DNA of 64,000 nucleotides from SABY01 sp964593705 (GCA_964593705.1 CAZQIV010000010.1:17450-81449), one strand, 5' to 3'; positions 9,592 to 17,885 are shown, numbered from the stretch's first letter. The notes: generated by a model not told the origin, from the letters alone. Translations and numbers: made by a program.

Positions 9592-9815
9592 AGAGGTTAG
9601 AGTTAAGAGGTTAGAGTTAAGAGGTTAGAGTTAAGAGTTTAGAGTTAAGAGTTTAGAGTTTAGAGTTTAGAGTTTAGAGTTTAGAGTTTAGAGTTTAGAG
9701 TTAAGAGGGGAGAGGTTAGAGGTTAGAAGTTAGAGGTTAGAAGTTAGAAGTTAGAGTTATGAGGGGAGAGGTTAGAGTTTAGAGGGGAGAGGTTAGAAGT
9801 TAGAGGGGAGAGTTA
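9592..9815. repeat. Degenerate heptad tandem repeat in the atpB-atpE gap
   Basis: Starting at the atpB stop codon, about 220 bases consist almost wholly of seven-base units of the type GAGTTTA, GAGTTAA, GAGGTTA and GAGGGGA. There is an uninterrupted run of seven or more GAGTTTA units near 9650-9700. No ORF or promoter is visible in it. The tract is strand-biased (G and A against T, almost no C), so a transcript through it would be largely unstructured. Confidence 0.9.
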
Positions 9816-9847
9816 TCAATAAAGTAAGTTTTTTGAAATATCAATAG

Positions 9848-9907
9848 CCCGGGGTTTTCCCAAAGGGATGCCTGCTTCGCGAGGGGAGCCGGTGGCATAA
9901 ACCCGGG
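9848..9907. repeat. GC-rich inverted repeat
   Basis: CCCGGGGTTT (9848-9857) is complementary, with one bulged G, to AAACCCGGG (9899-9907). A GC-rich core with GCTTCGCGAGG lies between them. It looks like a REP-type intergenic element rather than a terminator, since no T tract follows. Confidence 0.45.
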
Positions 9908-9930
9908 ATTGAATTGAGGGATAAATAACC

Positions 9931-9975
9931 ACCCATTTCGTGGGCAATGCCTCTGGCATTGCCCACGAAATGGGT
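9931..9975. repeat. Perfect 21-bp hairpin with a TCT loop
   Basis: The arms 9931-9951 (beginning ACCCATTTCGTGGG) and 9955-9975 (ending CCCACGAAATGGGT) are exact reverse complements around a three-base loop. No T run follows on either strand, so it is more likely a palindromic repeat element than an intrinsic terminator. A transcript would still fold here ahead of atpE. Confidence 0.85.
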
Positions 9976-10042
9976 AAAGTTAAAAGTTAAATTATTTATC
10001 AATAAAAATATAATCTATTATAAATTTTAATACTTCATTATT

Positions 10043-10303
10043 ATGGAATTATTATCAGTATTATTACAGGTAGTAGCAGACCTTGCTCCTTATGCAAAAC
10101 TTGGAGCCGGCATTGGTGCCGGAGTAGCAGCAATTGGAGCAGGTATTGGTATCGGTCAGATTGGTAAAGCCGCTGTTGAATCTATTGCTCGTCAGCCTGA
10201 AGCAAGTGGTGATATCCGTTCAAACATGATTGTAGCGGCAGCGCTTATCGAAGGTGTTGCCTTTTTTGCCATCGTTGTTTGTCTGCTTATTGTATTCCTG
10301 TAG
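10043..10303 (+). CDS. atpE: F1Fo ATP synthase subunit c
   Basis: 86 residues forming two helices around the polar loop ARQPEASGDI. The first helix is glycine-rich (AGIGAGVAAIGAGIGIG) and the ion-binding carboxylate is E70 in ALIEGVAFF. The position matching the sodium ligand Gln32 of Ilyobacter is isoleucine, and glycine follows E70 where sodium enzymes have Ser or Thr, so a proton-driven ring is predicted. Flanked by hairpins upstream (9931) and downstream (10313). Confidence 0.96.
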   Translation: MELLSVLLQVVADLAPYAKLGAGIGAGVAAIGAGIGIGQIGKAAVESIARQPEASGDIRSNMIVAAALIEGVAFFAIVVCLLIVFL

Positions 10304-10312
10304 AAAAGAGTG

Positions 10313-10351
10313 ATCCCGGTTCCGGCGTTTGGCCGGAGCCCGGGATTTTTT
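10313..10351 (+). terminator. Terminator-like hairpin between atpE and atpF
   Basis: ATCCCGG (10313-10319) pairs with CCGGGAT (10340-10346) and TCCGGC (10321-10326) pairs with GCCGGA (10332-10337), around a GTTTG loop. Six T residues follow (10346-10351). This has the form of an intrinsic terminator, yet five more atp genes lie downstream on the same strand. Partial termination, or protection of the atpE 3' end, could help raise subunit c over b, delta, alpha and gamma. Confidence 0.7.
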
Positions 10352-10385
10352 ATCAGTGAAATCACGTTTTTTTAAATAAAGAATT

Positions 10386-10880
10386 ATGGAACTAGTAAAC
10401 CCCGGAATAGGGTTGATTTTTTGGATGACCCTGGCCTTTGGTATTGTACTTTGGATTTTGGCAAAGTACGCCTGGAAACCAATCCTCAAATCGCTGAAAG
10501 ATCGTGAAGACTCCATTGATCAGGCACTGCATGAAGCTGATAATGCCAGGCAGGAAATGAAAGCCTTGAAGTTTTCGAACGAAGAATTGCTTGTTGAGGC
10601 CAAAGAAGAAAGAGATAAATTATTCAAGCAAGCCAGGGAGATTAAGGAAAAACTTATAGAAGATGCACGCCTGAAGGCTAATGAAGAATCGAACCGAATC
10701 ATCGAAAGCGCCAGGGAAGCTATCGAAAATGAAAAGATGGCTGCAATGGTTGATTTAAAAAATCAAATTGCTAAACTATCAATCGATATTGCAGAAAAAG
10801 TTCTTGAGCGTGAGCTGGACGATACAGTGAAACAAAAGGATTATGTTGATCAACTGATCAGAAAAGCCCAGCTCAATTAA
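10386..10880 (+). CDS. atpF: F1Fo ATP synthase subunit b
   Basis: 164 residues. One N-terminal membrane helix (about 8-28, GLIFWMTLAFGIVLWILAKY) is followed by a long charged helix rich in E, K, A and R that forms the dimeric peripheral stalk. The length is typical. atpH begins 17 bases downstream, so translation is probably coupled loosely through atpF-H-A-G. Confidence 0.93.
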   Translation: MELVNPGIGLIFWMTLAFGIVLWILAKYAWKPILKSLKDREDSIDQALHEADNARQEMKALKFSNEELLVEAKEERDKLFKQAREIKEKLIEDARLKANEESNRIIESAREAIENEKMAAMVDLKNQIAKLSIDIAEKVLERELDDTVKQKDYVDQLIRKAQLN

Positions 10881-10897
10881 TTGAGATTGCCAGGACT

Positions 10898-11455
10898 ATG
10901 GATATAACCATCATATCAAAACGCTACGCGAAAGCATTGTTCGACCTTGCCATCGAGATGAAAAAACTCGAGCGCATTAAGGATGACATTGAATTGGTAC
11001 AATCAGTAACAAAAGAAAATCCGGAGTTCAAACGTTTGTTGAAAAGCCCGATTATTCCGGTAGGTAAAAAGAATAAAATAATAGCAGCTATTTTTAAGGA
11101 TAAACTTGATATTCTTACCTTCAAATTTCTTCAACTGGTTACCCGTAAAGAACGTGAGGTTTTGCTTGATACGATTTGTGTTTCCTTTATTAAAATATAC
11201 AAAGAGCATTACAATATTATCACCATAAAACTCACAACATCTGAAAAGATTGATGAACAGTCGAAAACGGAGTTAATTGAATTGCTGTCAGGCGATACCA
11301 ATAAAACAATTGATCTTATCGAAAAAGTTGACAAATCATTGATTGGTGGTTTTGTGTTAGATATGGATGATAAAAAGTATGATGCCAGTATCAGGCATCA
11401 ACTCGATAAGTTGAAGAAATCGTTCGATAAAAACCTTTATGTCAAAGGGTTTTAG
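10898..11455 (+). CDS. atpH: F1Fo ATP synthase subunit delta
   Basis: 185 residues of the OSCP/delta family. The N-terminal helical domain begins MDITIISKRYAKALFDLA, and the C-terminal part holds IDLIEKVDKSLIGGFVLDMDDKKYDASI, the signature that packs against subunit b. It links the peripheral stalk to the top of the alpha/beta hexamer. It lies between atpF and atpA in the usual order. Confidence 0.93.
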   Translation: MDITIISKRYAKALFDLAIEMKKLERIKDDIELVQSVTKENPEFKRLLKSPIIPVGKKNKIIAAIFKDKLDILTFKFLQLVTRKEREVLLDTICVSFIKIYKEHYNIITIKLTTSEKIDEQSKTELIELLSGDTNKTIDLIEKVDKSLIGGFVLDMDDKKYDASIRHQLDKLKKSFDKNLYVKGF

Positions 11456-11533
11456 ATATTTATCAGAATTTGTATAATAGTTTTTAAGATATTATAACAG
11501 AGTTTTCGAAAAAGAAATAAACAACAGGAGAAT

Positions 11534-13120
11534 ATGTCACAAATTAAACCCGCTGAAGTATCGGAAATATTACGTCAGGAACTTTCAGGATTTAAAACAA
11601 AATCGGAACTTGAAGAAACCGGATCAGTGCTGCAGATTGGCGATGGTATTGCAAGGATTTACGGACTTACCAATGCTGAATCAGGCGAGCTGGTCGAATT
11701 TGAAAAAGGTGACTTGCGTGGTATTGTTTTAAACCTTGAGCAGGACAATGTAGGGGTGGTTTTGCTTGGCGAAATTCATGATGTGAATGAAGGCGATACC
11801 GTGAAGCGTACCGGTAGAATTGCCTCCATCAATGTTGGTATGGGAATGCTGGGTAGGGTTATCAATACCCTTGGCCAACCCATCGATGGCAAAGGTGAGA
11901 TAAAAGGTGAAACGTATGAATTACCCCTCGAAAGGAAAGCCCCGGGTGTAATTTTCAGGCAGCCTGTAAACGAACCCTTGCAAACAGGTATCAAATCAGT
12001 GGATGCCATGATTCCTATTGGTAGAGGACAACGTGAGTTGATTATTGGCGACCGCCAAACCGGTAAAACAGCCATTGCCATCGATACCATTATTAATCAA
12101 AAAGAATTTTACGAAAAAGGCGAACCCGTTTATTGTATTTACGTGGCCTCAGGCCAAAAAGGTTCGACTGTTGCAAATATTGTAAAAACATTGGATGACA
12201 ATGGTGCATTGCCTTACACTGTTGTAGTTTCGGCTTCAGCGGCCGATCCTGCTGCCATGCAGTTTTACTCACCATTTGCCGGTGCTGCAATTGGTGAGTT
12301 TTTTCGCGATACCGGTCGCCCTGCCCTGGTAATTTTTGATGATCTTTCCAAACAGGCTGTGGCTTATCGCGAAGTTTCTCTTTTACTCAGAAGGCCTCCC
12401 GGACGTGAAGCCTATCCCGGAGATGTATTTTATTTGCATTCAAGATTGCTCGAACGGGCTGCGAAAATTATCGAATCGGATGAAATTGCAAAGAAAATGA
12501 ACGACCTGCCCGAAAGCCTCAAACCTATTGTTAAAGGTGGTGGTTCATTAACTGCTTTGCCCATTATTGAAACCCAGGCCGGGGACGTATCAGCATATAT
12601 TCCAACCAATGTAATTTCGATTACCGATGGGCAGATTTTTTTGGAATCCAATCTTTTCAATGCCGGAATTCGTCCTGCCATTAATGTTGGTATTTCAGTT
12701 TCGAGGGTAGGTGGAAATGCACAGATCAAATCGATGAAGAAGGTAGCCGGTACACTCAAACTTGACCAGGCTCAGTTTCGTGAACTGGAGGCTTTTTCAA
12801 AATTTGGTTCCGACCTCGATACCGCTACAATGAATGTGCTTGAAAAAGGCCGCCGGAATGTTGAAATTCTTAAGCAGGCACAATATTCGCCATTGAGCGT
12901 TGAAAAACAAGTTGCAATTATCTTTTGTGGAACACGCGGCTTATTAAGAAGGATTCCTATCACCAGCATTCACGATTTTGAAACAGAATACCTCCATTTT
13001 CTTGAAGTAAACCACAGCGGCCTTTTGAAAAATTTGAAAGCCGGTAAATTACTTGATGAGGATATTAAGACAATGGAAACAACTACCCGGGATATCAGTA
13101 AAAAATATGAAAAAAGATAA
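11534..13120 (+). CDS. atpA: F1Fo ATP synthase subunit alpha
   Basis: 528 residues with the non-catalytic nucleotide site GDRQTGKT (about 172-179) and the SVSRVGG region carrying the arginine finger. An AGGAG Shine-Dalgarno-like sequence (11526-11530) lies just before the ATG, unusual in this window, where most genes have none. The gap to atpG (155 bases) holds copy 1 of a hairpin repeat element. Confidence 0.97.
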   Translation: MSQIKPAEVSEILRQELSGFKTKSELEETGSVLQIGDGIARIYGLTNAESGELVEFEKGDLRGIVLNLEQDNVGVVLLGEIHDVNEGDTVKRTGRIASINVGMGMLGRVINTLGQPIDGKGEIKGETYELPLERKAPGVIFRQPVNEPLQTGIKSVDAMIPIGRGQRELIIGDRQTGKTAIAIDTIINQKEFYEKGEPVYCIYVASGQKGSTVANIVKTLDDNGALPYTVVVSASAADPAAMQFYSPFAGAAIGEFFRDTGRPALVIFDDLSKQAVAYREVSLLLRRPPGREAYPGDVFYLHSRLLERAAKIIESDEIAKKMNDLPESLKPIVKGGGSLTALPIIETQAGDVSAYIPTNVISITDGQIFLESNLFNAGIRPAINVGISVSRVGGNAQIKSMKKVAGTLKLDQAQFRELEAFSKFGSDLDTATMNVLEKGRRNVEILKQAQYSPLSVEKQVAIIFCGTRGLLRRIPITSIHDFETEYLHFLEVNHSGLLKNLKAGKLLDEDIKTMETTTRDISKKYEKR

Positions 13121-13182
13121 TTGTAAATATTTTGATGTTGAGGGATAGAATGGTTTGTAATGTAGCGATTCTAACTTCAAAC

Positions 13183-13247
13183 TGCCGGGCTTTGCCCGTG
13201 CATCCTCGAAAAATAACGAAAATTGAAAATTTTCTATTTTTCGGGAC
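13183..13247. repeat. Two-hairpin repeat element, copy 1
   Basis: Hairpin one is CGGGC-TTT-GCCCG (13186-13198). Hairpin two has outer arms CGAAAAATA (13207-13215) and TATTTTTCG (13235-13243), and inner arms GAAAATT (13218-13224) and AATTTTC (13228-13234) around a GAA loop. A second copy at 20157 has the same layout with compensated stem bases. It lies inside the atp operon, between atpA and atpG. Confidence 0.8.
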
Positions 13248-13275
13248 TCTAACCTCTAAACTCTTTTAAAGCAAC

Positions 13276-14163
13276 ATGGCAAATTTAAAGGAAGTACGTA
13301 TCAGGATTGATTCTGTAAAGTCAACAATGCAGATTACCAGCGCTATGAAAATGGTATCTGCATCAAAGTTGAGGAAGGCACAAAATGCCATCGTCAACCT
13401 GCGTCCTTATGCTACCAAGCTTACGGAGATCATGCAGAATATCAGTTCGGGCATGGAGGAAAGCAGCGAAAGCACTTACACTGAAGTTAGAAATATTGAA
13501 AAAGTTCTGATAATTGCTGTTGCTTCAAACCGTGGACTATGCGGGCCTTTTAATGCAAACATTGCAAAAATGTTAATTACGAGGATCAACAATACTTATG
13601 CAACAGAATACAGGACGGGCAATGTTGAAATATTGACTATTGGTAAAAAAGTATTCGATTTTCTCAAGAGTCGCAAAATCAGTGTTAATTATCGTAAAGA
13701 TGAGTTGCTCGATAATCTCTCTTTCGAGGAAATTCTTCCCATAGCCGAAGGCTTGATGAAGGATTTTAGCCAAAAGAAATACGACAAAATTGAGATCATC
13801 TATAATCAATTTAGAAACGCTGCCGTCCAAATCCTGACCACAGAGCAGTTTCTTCCGATTGCTCCACCCAAACCAAAAAAGGATGCCAAACCGGTTAAAA
13901 TAAAAGCTGATTTTATTTTTGAACCTTCAAAAGAAGAAATTGTCCAGGAGTTGATACCCAAATCACTAAAAATACAACTCTATAAAGCAGTGCTCGATTC
14001 GGTAGCTTCGGAACATGGCGCTCGTATGACTGCCATGCACAAGGCTACTGATAACGCGGAAGACTTGCTGAAAAATCTTAAGCTCTCATACAATAAAGCC
14101 CGCCAGGCAGCCATCACCAACGAAATTCTGGAGATTGTAAGTGGAGCCGAGGCATTGGGATAA
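13276..14163 (+). CDS. atpG: F1Fo ATP synthase subunit gamma
   Basis: 295 residues. The N-terminal helix (MANLKEVRIRIDSVKSTMQI, then SAMKMVSASKLRKAQ) and the C-terminal helix (SEHGARMTAMHKATDNAEDLL) form the central rotor shaft. A lysine/proline-rich stretch near 195-215 (PPKPKKDAKPVKIK) is a modest insertion in the Rossmann-like middle part. Last gene of the operon. Confidence 0.96.
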   Translation: MANLKEVRIRIDSVKSTMQITSAMKMVSASKLRKAQNAIVNLRPYATKLTEIMQNISSGMEESSESTYTEVRNIEKVLIIAVASNRGLCGPFNANIAKMLITRINNTYATEYRTGNVEILTIGKKVFDFLKSRKISVNYRKDELLDNLSFEEILPIAEGLMKDFSQKKYDKIEIIYNQFRNAAVQILTTEQFLPIAPPKPKKDAKPVKIKADFIFEPSKEEIVQELIPKSLKIQLYKAVLDSVASEHGARMTAMHKATDNAEDLLKNLKLSYNKARQAAITNEILEIVSGAEALG

Positions 14164-14189
14164 AAATTAATTGGTGGGCATACGTAGAG

Positions 14190-14205
14190 ACAACGCCCGC
14201 GTTGT
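14190..14205. repeat. Small palindrome after atpG
   Basis: ACAACGCCCGCGTTGT is a six-base stem with a CCCG loop, 27 bases after the atpG stop and preceded by TACGTAGAG. The layout recalls short dispersed intergenic palindromes. No T tract follows, so a terminator role is weak. The rest of the 14164-14368 gap shows nothing recognisable. Confidence 0.4.
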
Positions 14206-14368
14206 TTGTAACCATCACAAAAGATAAGGCCTGTGTGGCCTGAAAGAAAAATGATTATGTATTAATAACCATGTGTTGCCATTCATTACAAAAAAAGCAC
14301 GAATTTATATTAAGTGTATTTTGAGAGAAAATATCACGTGAAAAAATCTCTTGGTAATTAATTTTGAT

Positions 14369-14376
14369 TATCTTTG
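14369..14376 (+). promoter_or_regulatory. -7 promoter element of the AAA ATPase gene
   Basis: TATCTTTG, identical to the atpD -7 box, ends 17 bases before the ATG at 14394. Initiation about seven bases downstream would give a leader of roughly ten bases. A TTG at 14364 overlaps the box, so it cannot be the start if this promoter is used. A possible -33 TTG at 14351 is closer than usual (15 bases). Confidence 0.6.
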
Positions 14377-14393
14377 TTGAAAATTTAACAATT

Positions 14394-15731
14394 ATGATAC
14401 TAAGAGCCTTTATTGAAAATTTCAAATCGATCAGGGAACGAACAGAATTTAATATGCTTGCTGGAAATTACAAGAGGTTTCCTGAACATGTCAGTGAGTT
14501 AAAAAAGGATTTAAAAGTTCTTAAAAATACTGCTATCTATGGTGGTAATGCTGCAGGTAAAACCAATTTCGTGTTGGGATTAGAAGTGCTTAAAGATTTA
14601 GTTACCGAAGGTACAGAAGATATAAAAGAAGAATTGCCTTATTTTCCTAATAAACTTTCAAAGGCAAGTGTTTCTGCAAATACAAAGTTTGAAATAGATT
14701 TTTTCTATGATAAAGTTGAGTATTCATACAGTATTACATACAATCAGGAAATCATTATAGAAGAGTGGTTGTATAGAAATACAAGTATTAAACCAGAAAA
14801 AATTTTTGAAAGAAAAACAAATGAGAATTCAAAAAAATCCGTACTCTCCCTTCATAAATCTTTGTTTACAAATAAAGATGAAAAAATAAGATTGAAAATA
14901 TACGAAGAGGAGTTAAGACATAACCAACCATTTATTTTTGAAGGTTTTAATAAAAAACTTAAAATGATACGTGATGCTTATACATGGTTTGATGAAAAAC
15001 TAAAATTTATTTTTGTTGAATCAAAATATAGTGGACTTGCTCATTATATCTCCAATTATGATTGGTTTAAAGAAAAATTTGTCGAGATAATTAACGCTGC
15101 CAATTTAGGCATCGATCATATTGAAGTTAAAGAAACGCCAATAGACACTTTTTTTGGTAGAGAGCAGGAGCAAGAGAATGTAAAGAAGCATTTACAGAAA
15201 AGAATAACTAAGAATAGAGGGGTTGAATTTGGTGAAGGAGGGGTCAGCTATTGTGCTTACATTAATAATAATGATGATGCTGTGGTAGGGAAACTAACTT
15301 TTTTTCATAAGGATATAGATGGAGATTTAATAGAATTTGAATTTGATGAAGAATCTAGAGGAACACAAAGGTTATTAGATATTATTCCAACCGTAATTTA
15401 TGCTGCAAAAGTTGATGCGATTTATGTCATAGATGAAATTGAAAGTAGCATACATCCGCTATTAATAAAATCACTACTAAAACTATTTTTTAAGGCAAAT
15501 AAAGATTCCCAAAGTCAGATAATTTTCACAACACATGAATCTAATTTATTGGATTTAGATTTATTTAGACAAGATGAAATTTGGTTTTTTGAAAAAAGTA
15601 AAGAGAAATCAACAAATATTTATTCACTTAGCGATTTCAAAGTACGTCATGATTTAGATGTAAATAGGGGTTATCTAGACGGGAAATTTGGAGCAATTCC
15701 ATTTCTTAAATTATTTGATAAATTAAATTAA
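14394..15731 (+). CDS. AAA ATPase of the AAA_15/AAA_21 (COG1106-like) type
   Basis: 445 residues. The N-terminus LRAFIENFKSIRE leads into a Walker A motif GGNAAGKTN (about 50-58). The C-terminal part has an SRGTQRLLDIIP signature region, then Walker B VIDEIESSIHP and a THESNLLD switch. This is the SMC/OLD/RloA-like ABC-ATPase fold, whose members are often the ATPase half of anti-phage or abortive-infection systems. No TOPRIM or RloB nuclease is fused or adjacent. The only neighbour in the transcription unit is a small membrane protein four bases downstream. The gene looks more AT-rich, and richer in AGA arginine codons, than the atp genes, which suggests acquisition. Confidence 0.85.
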   Translation: MILRAFIENFKSIRERTEFNMLAGNYKRFPEHVSELKKDLKVLKNTAIYGGNAAGKTNFVLGLEVLKDLVTEGTEDIKEELPYFPNKLSKASVSANTKFEIDFFYDKVEYSYSITYNQEIIIEEWLYRNTSIKPEKIFERKTNENSKKSVLSLHKSLFTNKDEKIRLKIYEEELRHNQPFIFEGFNKKLKMIRDAYTWFDEKLKFIFVESKYSGLAHYISNYDWFKEKFVEIINAANLGIDHIEVKETPIDTFFGREQEQENVKKHLQKRITKNRGVEFGEGGVSYCAYINNNDDAVVGKLTFFHKDIDGDLIEFEFDEESRGTQRLLDIIPTVIYAAKVDAIYVIDEIESSIHPLLIKSLLKLFFKANKDSQSQIIFTTHESNLLDLDLFRQDEIWFFEKSKEKSTNIYSLSDFKVRHDLDVNRGYLDGKFGAIPFLKLFDKLN

Positions 15732-15735
15732 AATT

Positions 15736-15990
15736 ATGGGGCCAGAAAATAGATCTATTGAAAGAAAAAAACCGCAATTCGAACCTCATGAGAGTTTTCT
15801 AGAGAAACTAACTGGACAATACACGGACATTGTCATAGTTGGGATATTATTTTTTTTCGTACTGATTGTATTGACAATTGCATTATTTCGCTACGAAAAA
15901 CTTGCTGAAATGATTATAACAGGGTTCCTTACTGCTCTTGGTAGTTTTGGTGGATTTTTAGCAGGTAAAACAAGAAAATATAAAAGGTAA
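15736..15990 (+). CDS. Small membrane protein paired with the AAA ATPase
   Basis: 84 residues. A charged N-terminal 30 residues precedes a strong membrane helix (about 32-51, IVIVGILFFFVLIVLTIALF). A second, glycine-bearing hydrophobic stretch follows (about 56-76, MIITGFLTALGSFGGFLAGK), and the tail is basic (TRKYKR). It starts four bases after the ATPase stop, so the two are almost certainly co-translated. I recognise no family. Possible roles are membrane anchor or effector for the ATPase; this is inference from position and topology only. Confidence 0.7.
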   Translation: MGPENRSIERKKPQFEPHESFLEKLTGQYTDIVIVGILFFFVLIVLTIALFRYEKLAEMIITGFLTALGSFGGFLAGKTRKYKR

Positions 15991-15994
15991 CGAA

Positions 15995-16051
15995 ATGGCA
16001 ACAATTTATATAGATAATGGCACGGAAAGTGCAAAACTTCAAGGTTTGTAG
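15995..16051 (+). pseudogene. Short ORF, possible truncated antitoxin-like gene
   Basis: MATIYIDNGTESAKLQGL then TAG, starting four bases after the small membrane gene. The start resembles small Bacteroidota antitoxin-like proteins (short beta strand, then ESAKL). It stops exactly where a palindromic repeat element begins (16047), so the element may have cut a longer gene. Alternatively it is a meaningless short frame. Confidence 0.3.
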
Positions 16052-16125
16052 CCCGCTCCCCCGATAGCCATCGGGGTTATCACGGTTTGACAGGAAAGGA
16101 CTACGCTCCCGAAAGCTTTCGGGAC
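16047..16125. repeat. Double-palindrome intergenic repeat
   Basis: Two hairpins, CCCCGAT-AGCC-ATCGGGG (16059-16076) and the perfect palindrome CCCGAAAGCTTTCGGG (16108-16123), each sit beside CGCTCCC. The half-repeats suggest a dimeric REP-like unit. No coding signal is seen. Confidence 0.65.
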
Positions 16126-16181
16126 TGCCACTACTTAGTGCTTGTACATAGAGTCGACTTTTTCGATTAGAGGCTATAAAG

Positions 16182-16246
16182 TTTCCCGCAGATTTCGCTG
16201 ATTAGCGCAGATTTTATCTGCGCTAATCAGCGAAATCTGCGGGAAA
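16182..16246. repeat. Perfect 31-bp palindrome with a TTT loop
   Basis: The arms 16182-16212 and 16216-16246 are exact reverse complements. The core is built from two echoing words, CGCAGATTTCGCTGATTAG and CGCAGAT. Long perfect palindromes of this wording are a dispersed intergenic element type in Bacteroidota and other environmental genomes. The rest of the 15991-16357 gap shows nothing beyond the features listed here. Confidence 0.9.
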
Positions 16247-16357
16247 AATTACTAAAAAGACGGACACTACTCATACAATTTACCGTTGTCTGTAAATATT
16301 AAAGCCTGGAATTTTCTGTATATGCAATAATATTGTAGTGTCAATAATCAATTAATT

Positions 16358-17818
16358 TTATTCGATCATTATTTTTTTGCTTACAACCTGCCCCTTGCCT
16401 GAAAATTTCACAATATAAATCCCGTTTTTCAAATCCCTCAAATTGATGGATTTTGCAAAAGGTGAGGATTTTATCAACTTTCCATCAAGCGAGTAAATTT
16501 CCACTTTTTCAAATGGCATGGCTGTTTCCACAAATAAGGTTTCCCCGGCCGGATTGGGATAAACATGCATTTCTTTTCCGGTTTCCCGAAGCTGTGTGTT
16601 TGTGGTGAAGTCGAAAATATGCTTTATGGTGTCGAGAAGTGGTGTGCCTGCTATTATGCCGCTTCCCGGAAAAGTTTCAATATAATCGCCCGTGATTTCC
16701 CAAATAATAACACCCTTAGCATTGTTGTCCATTACATATTGGGCTTTGTATCCCACCGAAGCTACATTGTCGAAAGTAACAAAAGTGTTGATGGAATTTC
16801 CGAGCAGATAAGGACATTTTACCTGGTCATCCCAAAATTCGCTGAACATGTCCATTTTTTTCAGGATGTTGTGATAGGTTGGTTGTCCTTCATCTTCCGA
16901 AAATGTAGAGCCATCGTACCCGGTATGCGAACCATAGAGCCGGGTGCAATTTGCCAGGGCCTTACCGTAAAAAGCCATGCCGATATTTATCTTTTCGGCA
17001 GGAACATTAAATTCCCCGGTAAGTTTGGTAAACGCACCATCGAAACACCACTCTGGGTTGCCAACTGCCGGGCTGTAAAGTGGCGTATGAAAATTACTTT
17101 CAGGATCCCACGATCCATGAAAATCGTAGGTCATAAGGTTTACCATATCAACCAATGGCAGGATATTTTCCCATTCGATGGCTTCCATTTTTTCGCCATC
17201 CGCACTAAAGCAGGAGGTGAGGAGGTATTGATTCCCGGTTTGGTTTTCGAGTTCATTCAGTGCATTTTTTAATTCCTGCATCAAAAAGGTGAAGTTTTGT
17301 TTGTCCTCCGGGGTTCCGCCATTGGGGGCAAAGCCTGGGTATTCCCAATCCATATCAATACCATCAAAATTGTATGTATTGATGAGTTCGATACATTCTT
17401 CAACAAAATGTTGCCTTTTAAGCGGGTCGGCAGCTATTCCCGCAAAGTTGTACGAATCATTCCATCCCCCGATCGATGGCAAAAGTTTAACATTATGCTC
17501 GTGGCACAGATAGGGGAGGCTTTTGGTAGAATCGTGTGTTTGAACAGGCCACCAGATCATGGGTCCCAAAAGCAAATTTTCATCGGCCCAGCTATCGGTG
17601 CTTTGCAGGCTGCCATCGCTCAAAGGCCTGAAAAACGCATAATTTATCACCGTGTATTTTTCGTAAAAGATTACCTCGGGATTAATCAACTGGGCACGAT
17701 CGTACCATTGCCAGTTTGGATAATATCCTACAATCTCTTTATTTGATTGTGCAGATAAAAAGTTGGAAATAATGATAAAGGTGATTGTTGCTGTGATAAA
17801 CTTAAAAATATTTTTCAT
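16358..17818 (-). CDS. Secreted GH18 glycoside hydrolase (chitinase-like) with T9SS sorting domain
   Basis: 486 residues. A signal peptide (1-24, ending LSAQS) precedes a GH18 barrel (about 28-400) with SIGGWN (115-120) and the catalytic motif DGIDMDWE, proton donor E159. A C-terminal Por-type sorting domain (about 415-486) begins VYPNPAGETLF and ends VVSKKIMIE. The product should cross the inner membrane by Sec and be exported or anchored by T9SS to act on chitin or another GlcNAc polymer. No carbohydrate-binding module is visible. It stands alone, divergent from the reductase fragment. Confidence 0.92.
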   Translation of the reverse strand: MKNIFKFITATITFIIISNFLSAQSNKEIVGYYPNWQWYDRAQLINPEVIFYEKYTVINYAFFRPLSDGSLQSTDSWADENLLLGPMIWWPVQTHDSTKSLPYLCHEHNVKLLPSIGGWNDSYNFAGIAADPLKRQHFVEECIELINTYNFDGIDMDWEYPGFAPNGGTPEDKQNFTFLMQELKNALNELENQTGNQYLLTSCFSADGEKMEAIEWENILPLVDMVNLMTYDFHGSWDPESNFHTPLYSPAVGNPEWCFDGAFTKLTGEFNVPAEKINIGMAFYGKALANCTRLYGSHTGYDGSTFSEDEGQPTYHNILKKMDMFSEFWDDQVKCPYLLGNSINTFVTFDNVASVGYKAQYVMDNNAKGVIIWEITGDYIETFPGSGIIAGTPLLDTIKHIFDFTTNTQLRETGKEMHVYPNPAGETLFVETAMPFEKVEIYSLDGKLIKSSPFAKSINLRDLKNGIYIVKFSGKGQVVSKKIMIE

Positions 17819-17858
17819 TTTACTTTGGATATAGGATGATACTTTGAGAAAGATTTTT

Positions 17859-17866
17859 CAAAGTTA
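17859..17866 (-). promoter_or_regulatory. -7 promoter element of the GH18 gene
   Basis: TAACTTTG on the minus strand, 40 bases upstream of the ATG at 17818. It occupies sequence where the missing 5' part of the neighbouring reductase gene would be expected. Confidence 0.55.
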
Positions 17867-17885
17867 GATAAATTTAGAAATCCTG

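Noticed and set aside
9592..9815. CRISPR array in the atpB-atpE gap
   Set aside because: The repeat unit is only seven bases, degenerate, and has no spacers or nearby cas genes.
10043..10303. Sodium-dependent ATP synthase
   Set aside because: Subunit c lacks the Gln and the Ser/Thr next to the Glu that coordinate sodium.
17297..17746. 149-codon plus-strand ORF inside the GH18 gene
   Set aside because: It is antisense to a gene with catalytic and sorting motifs and only mirrors its codon pattern.
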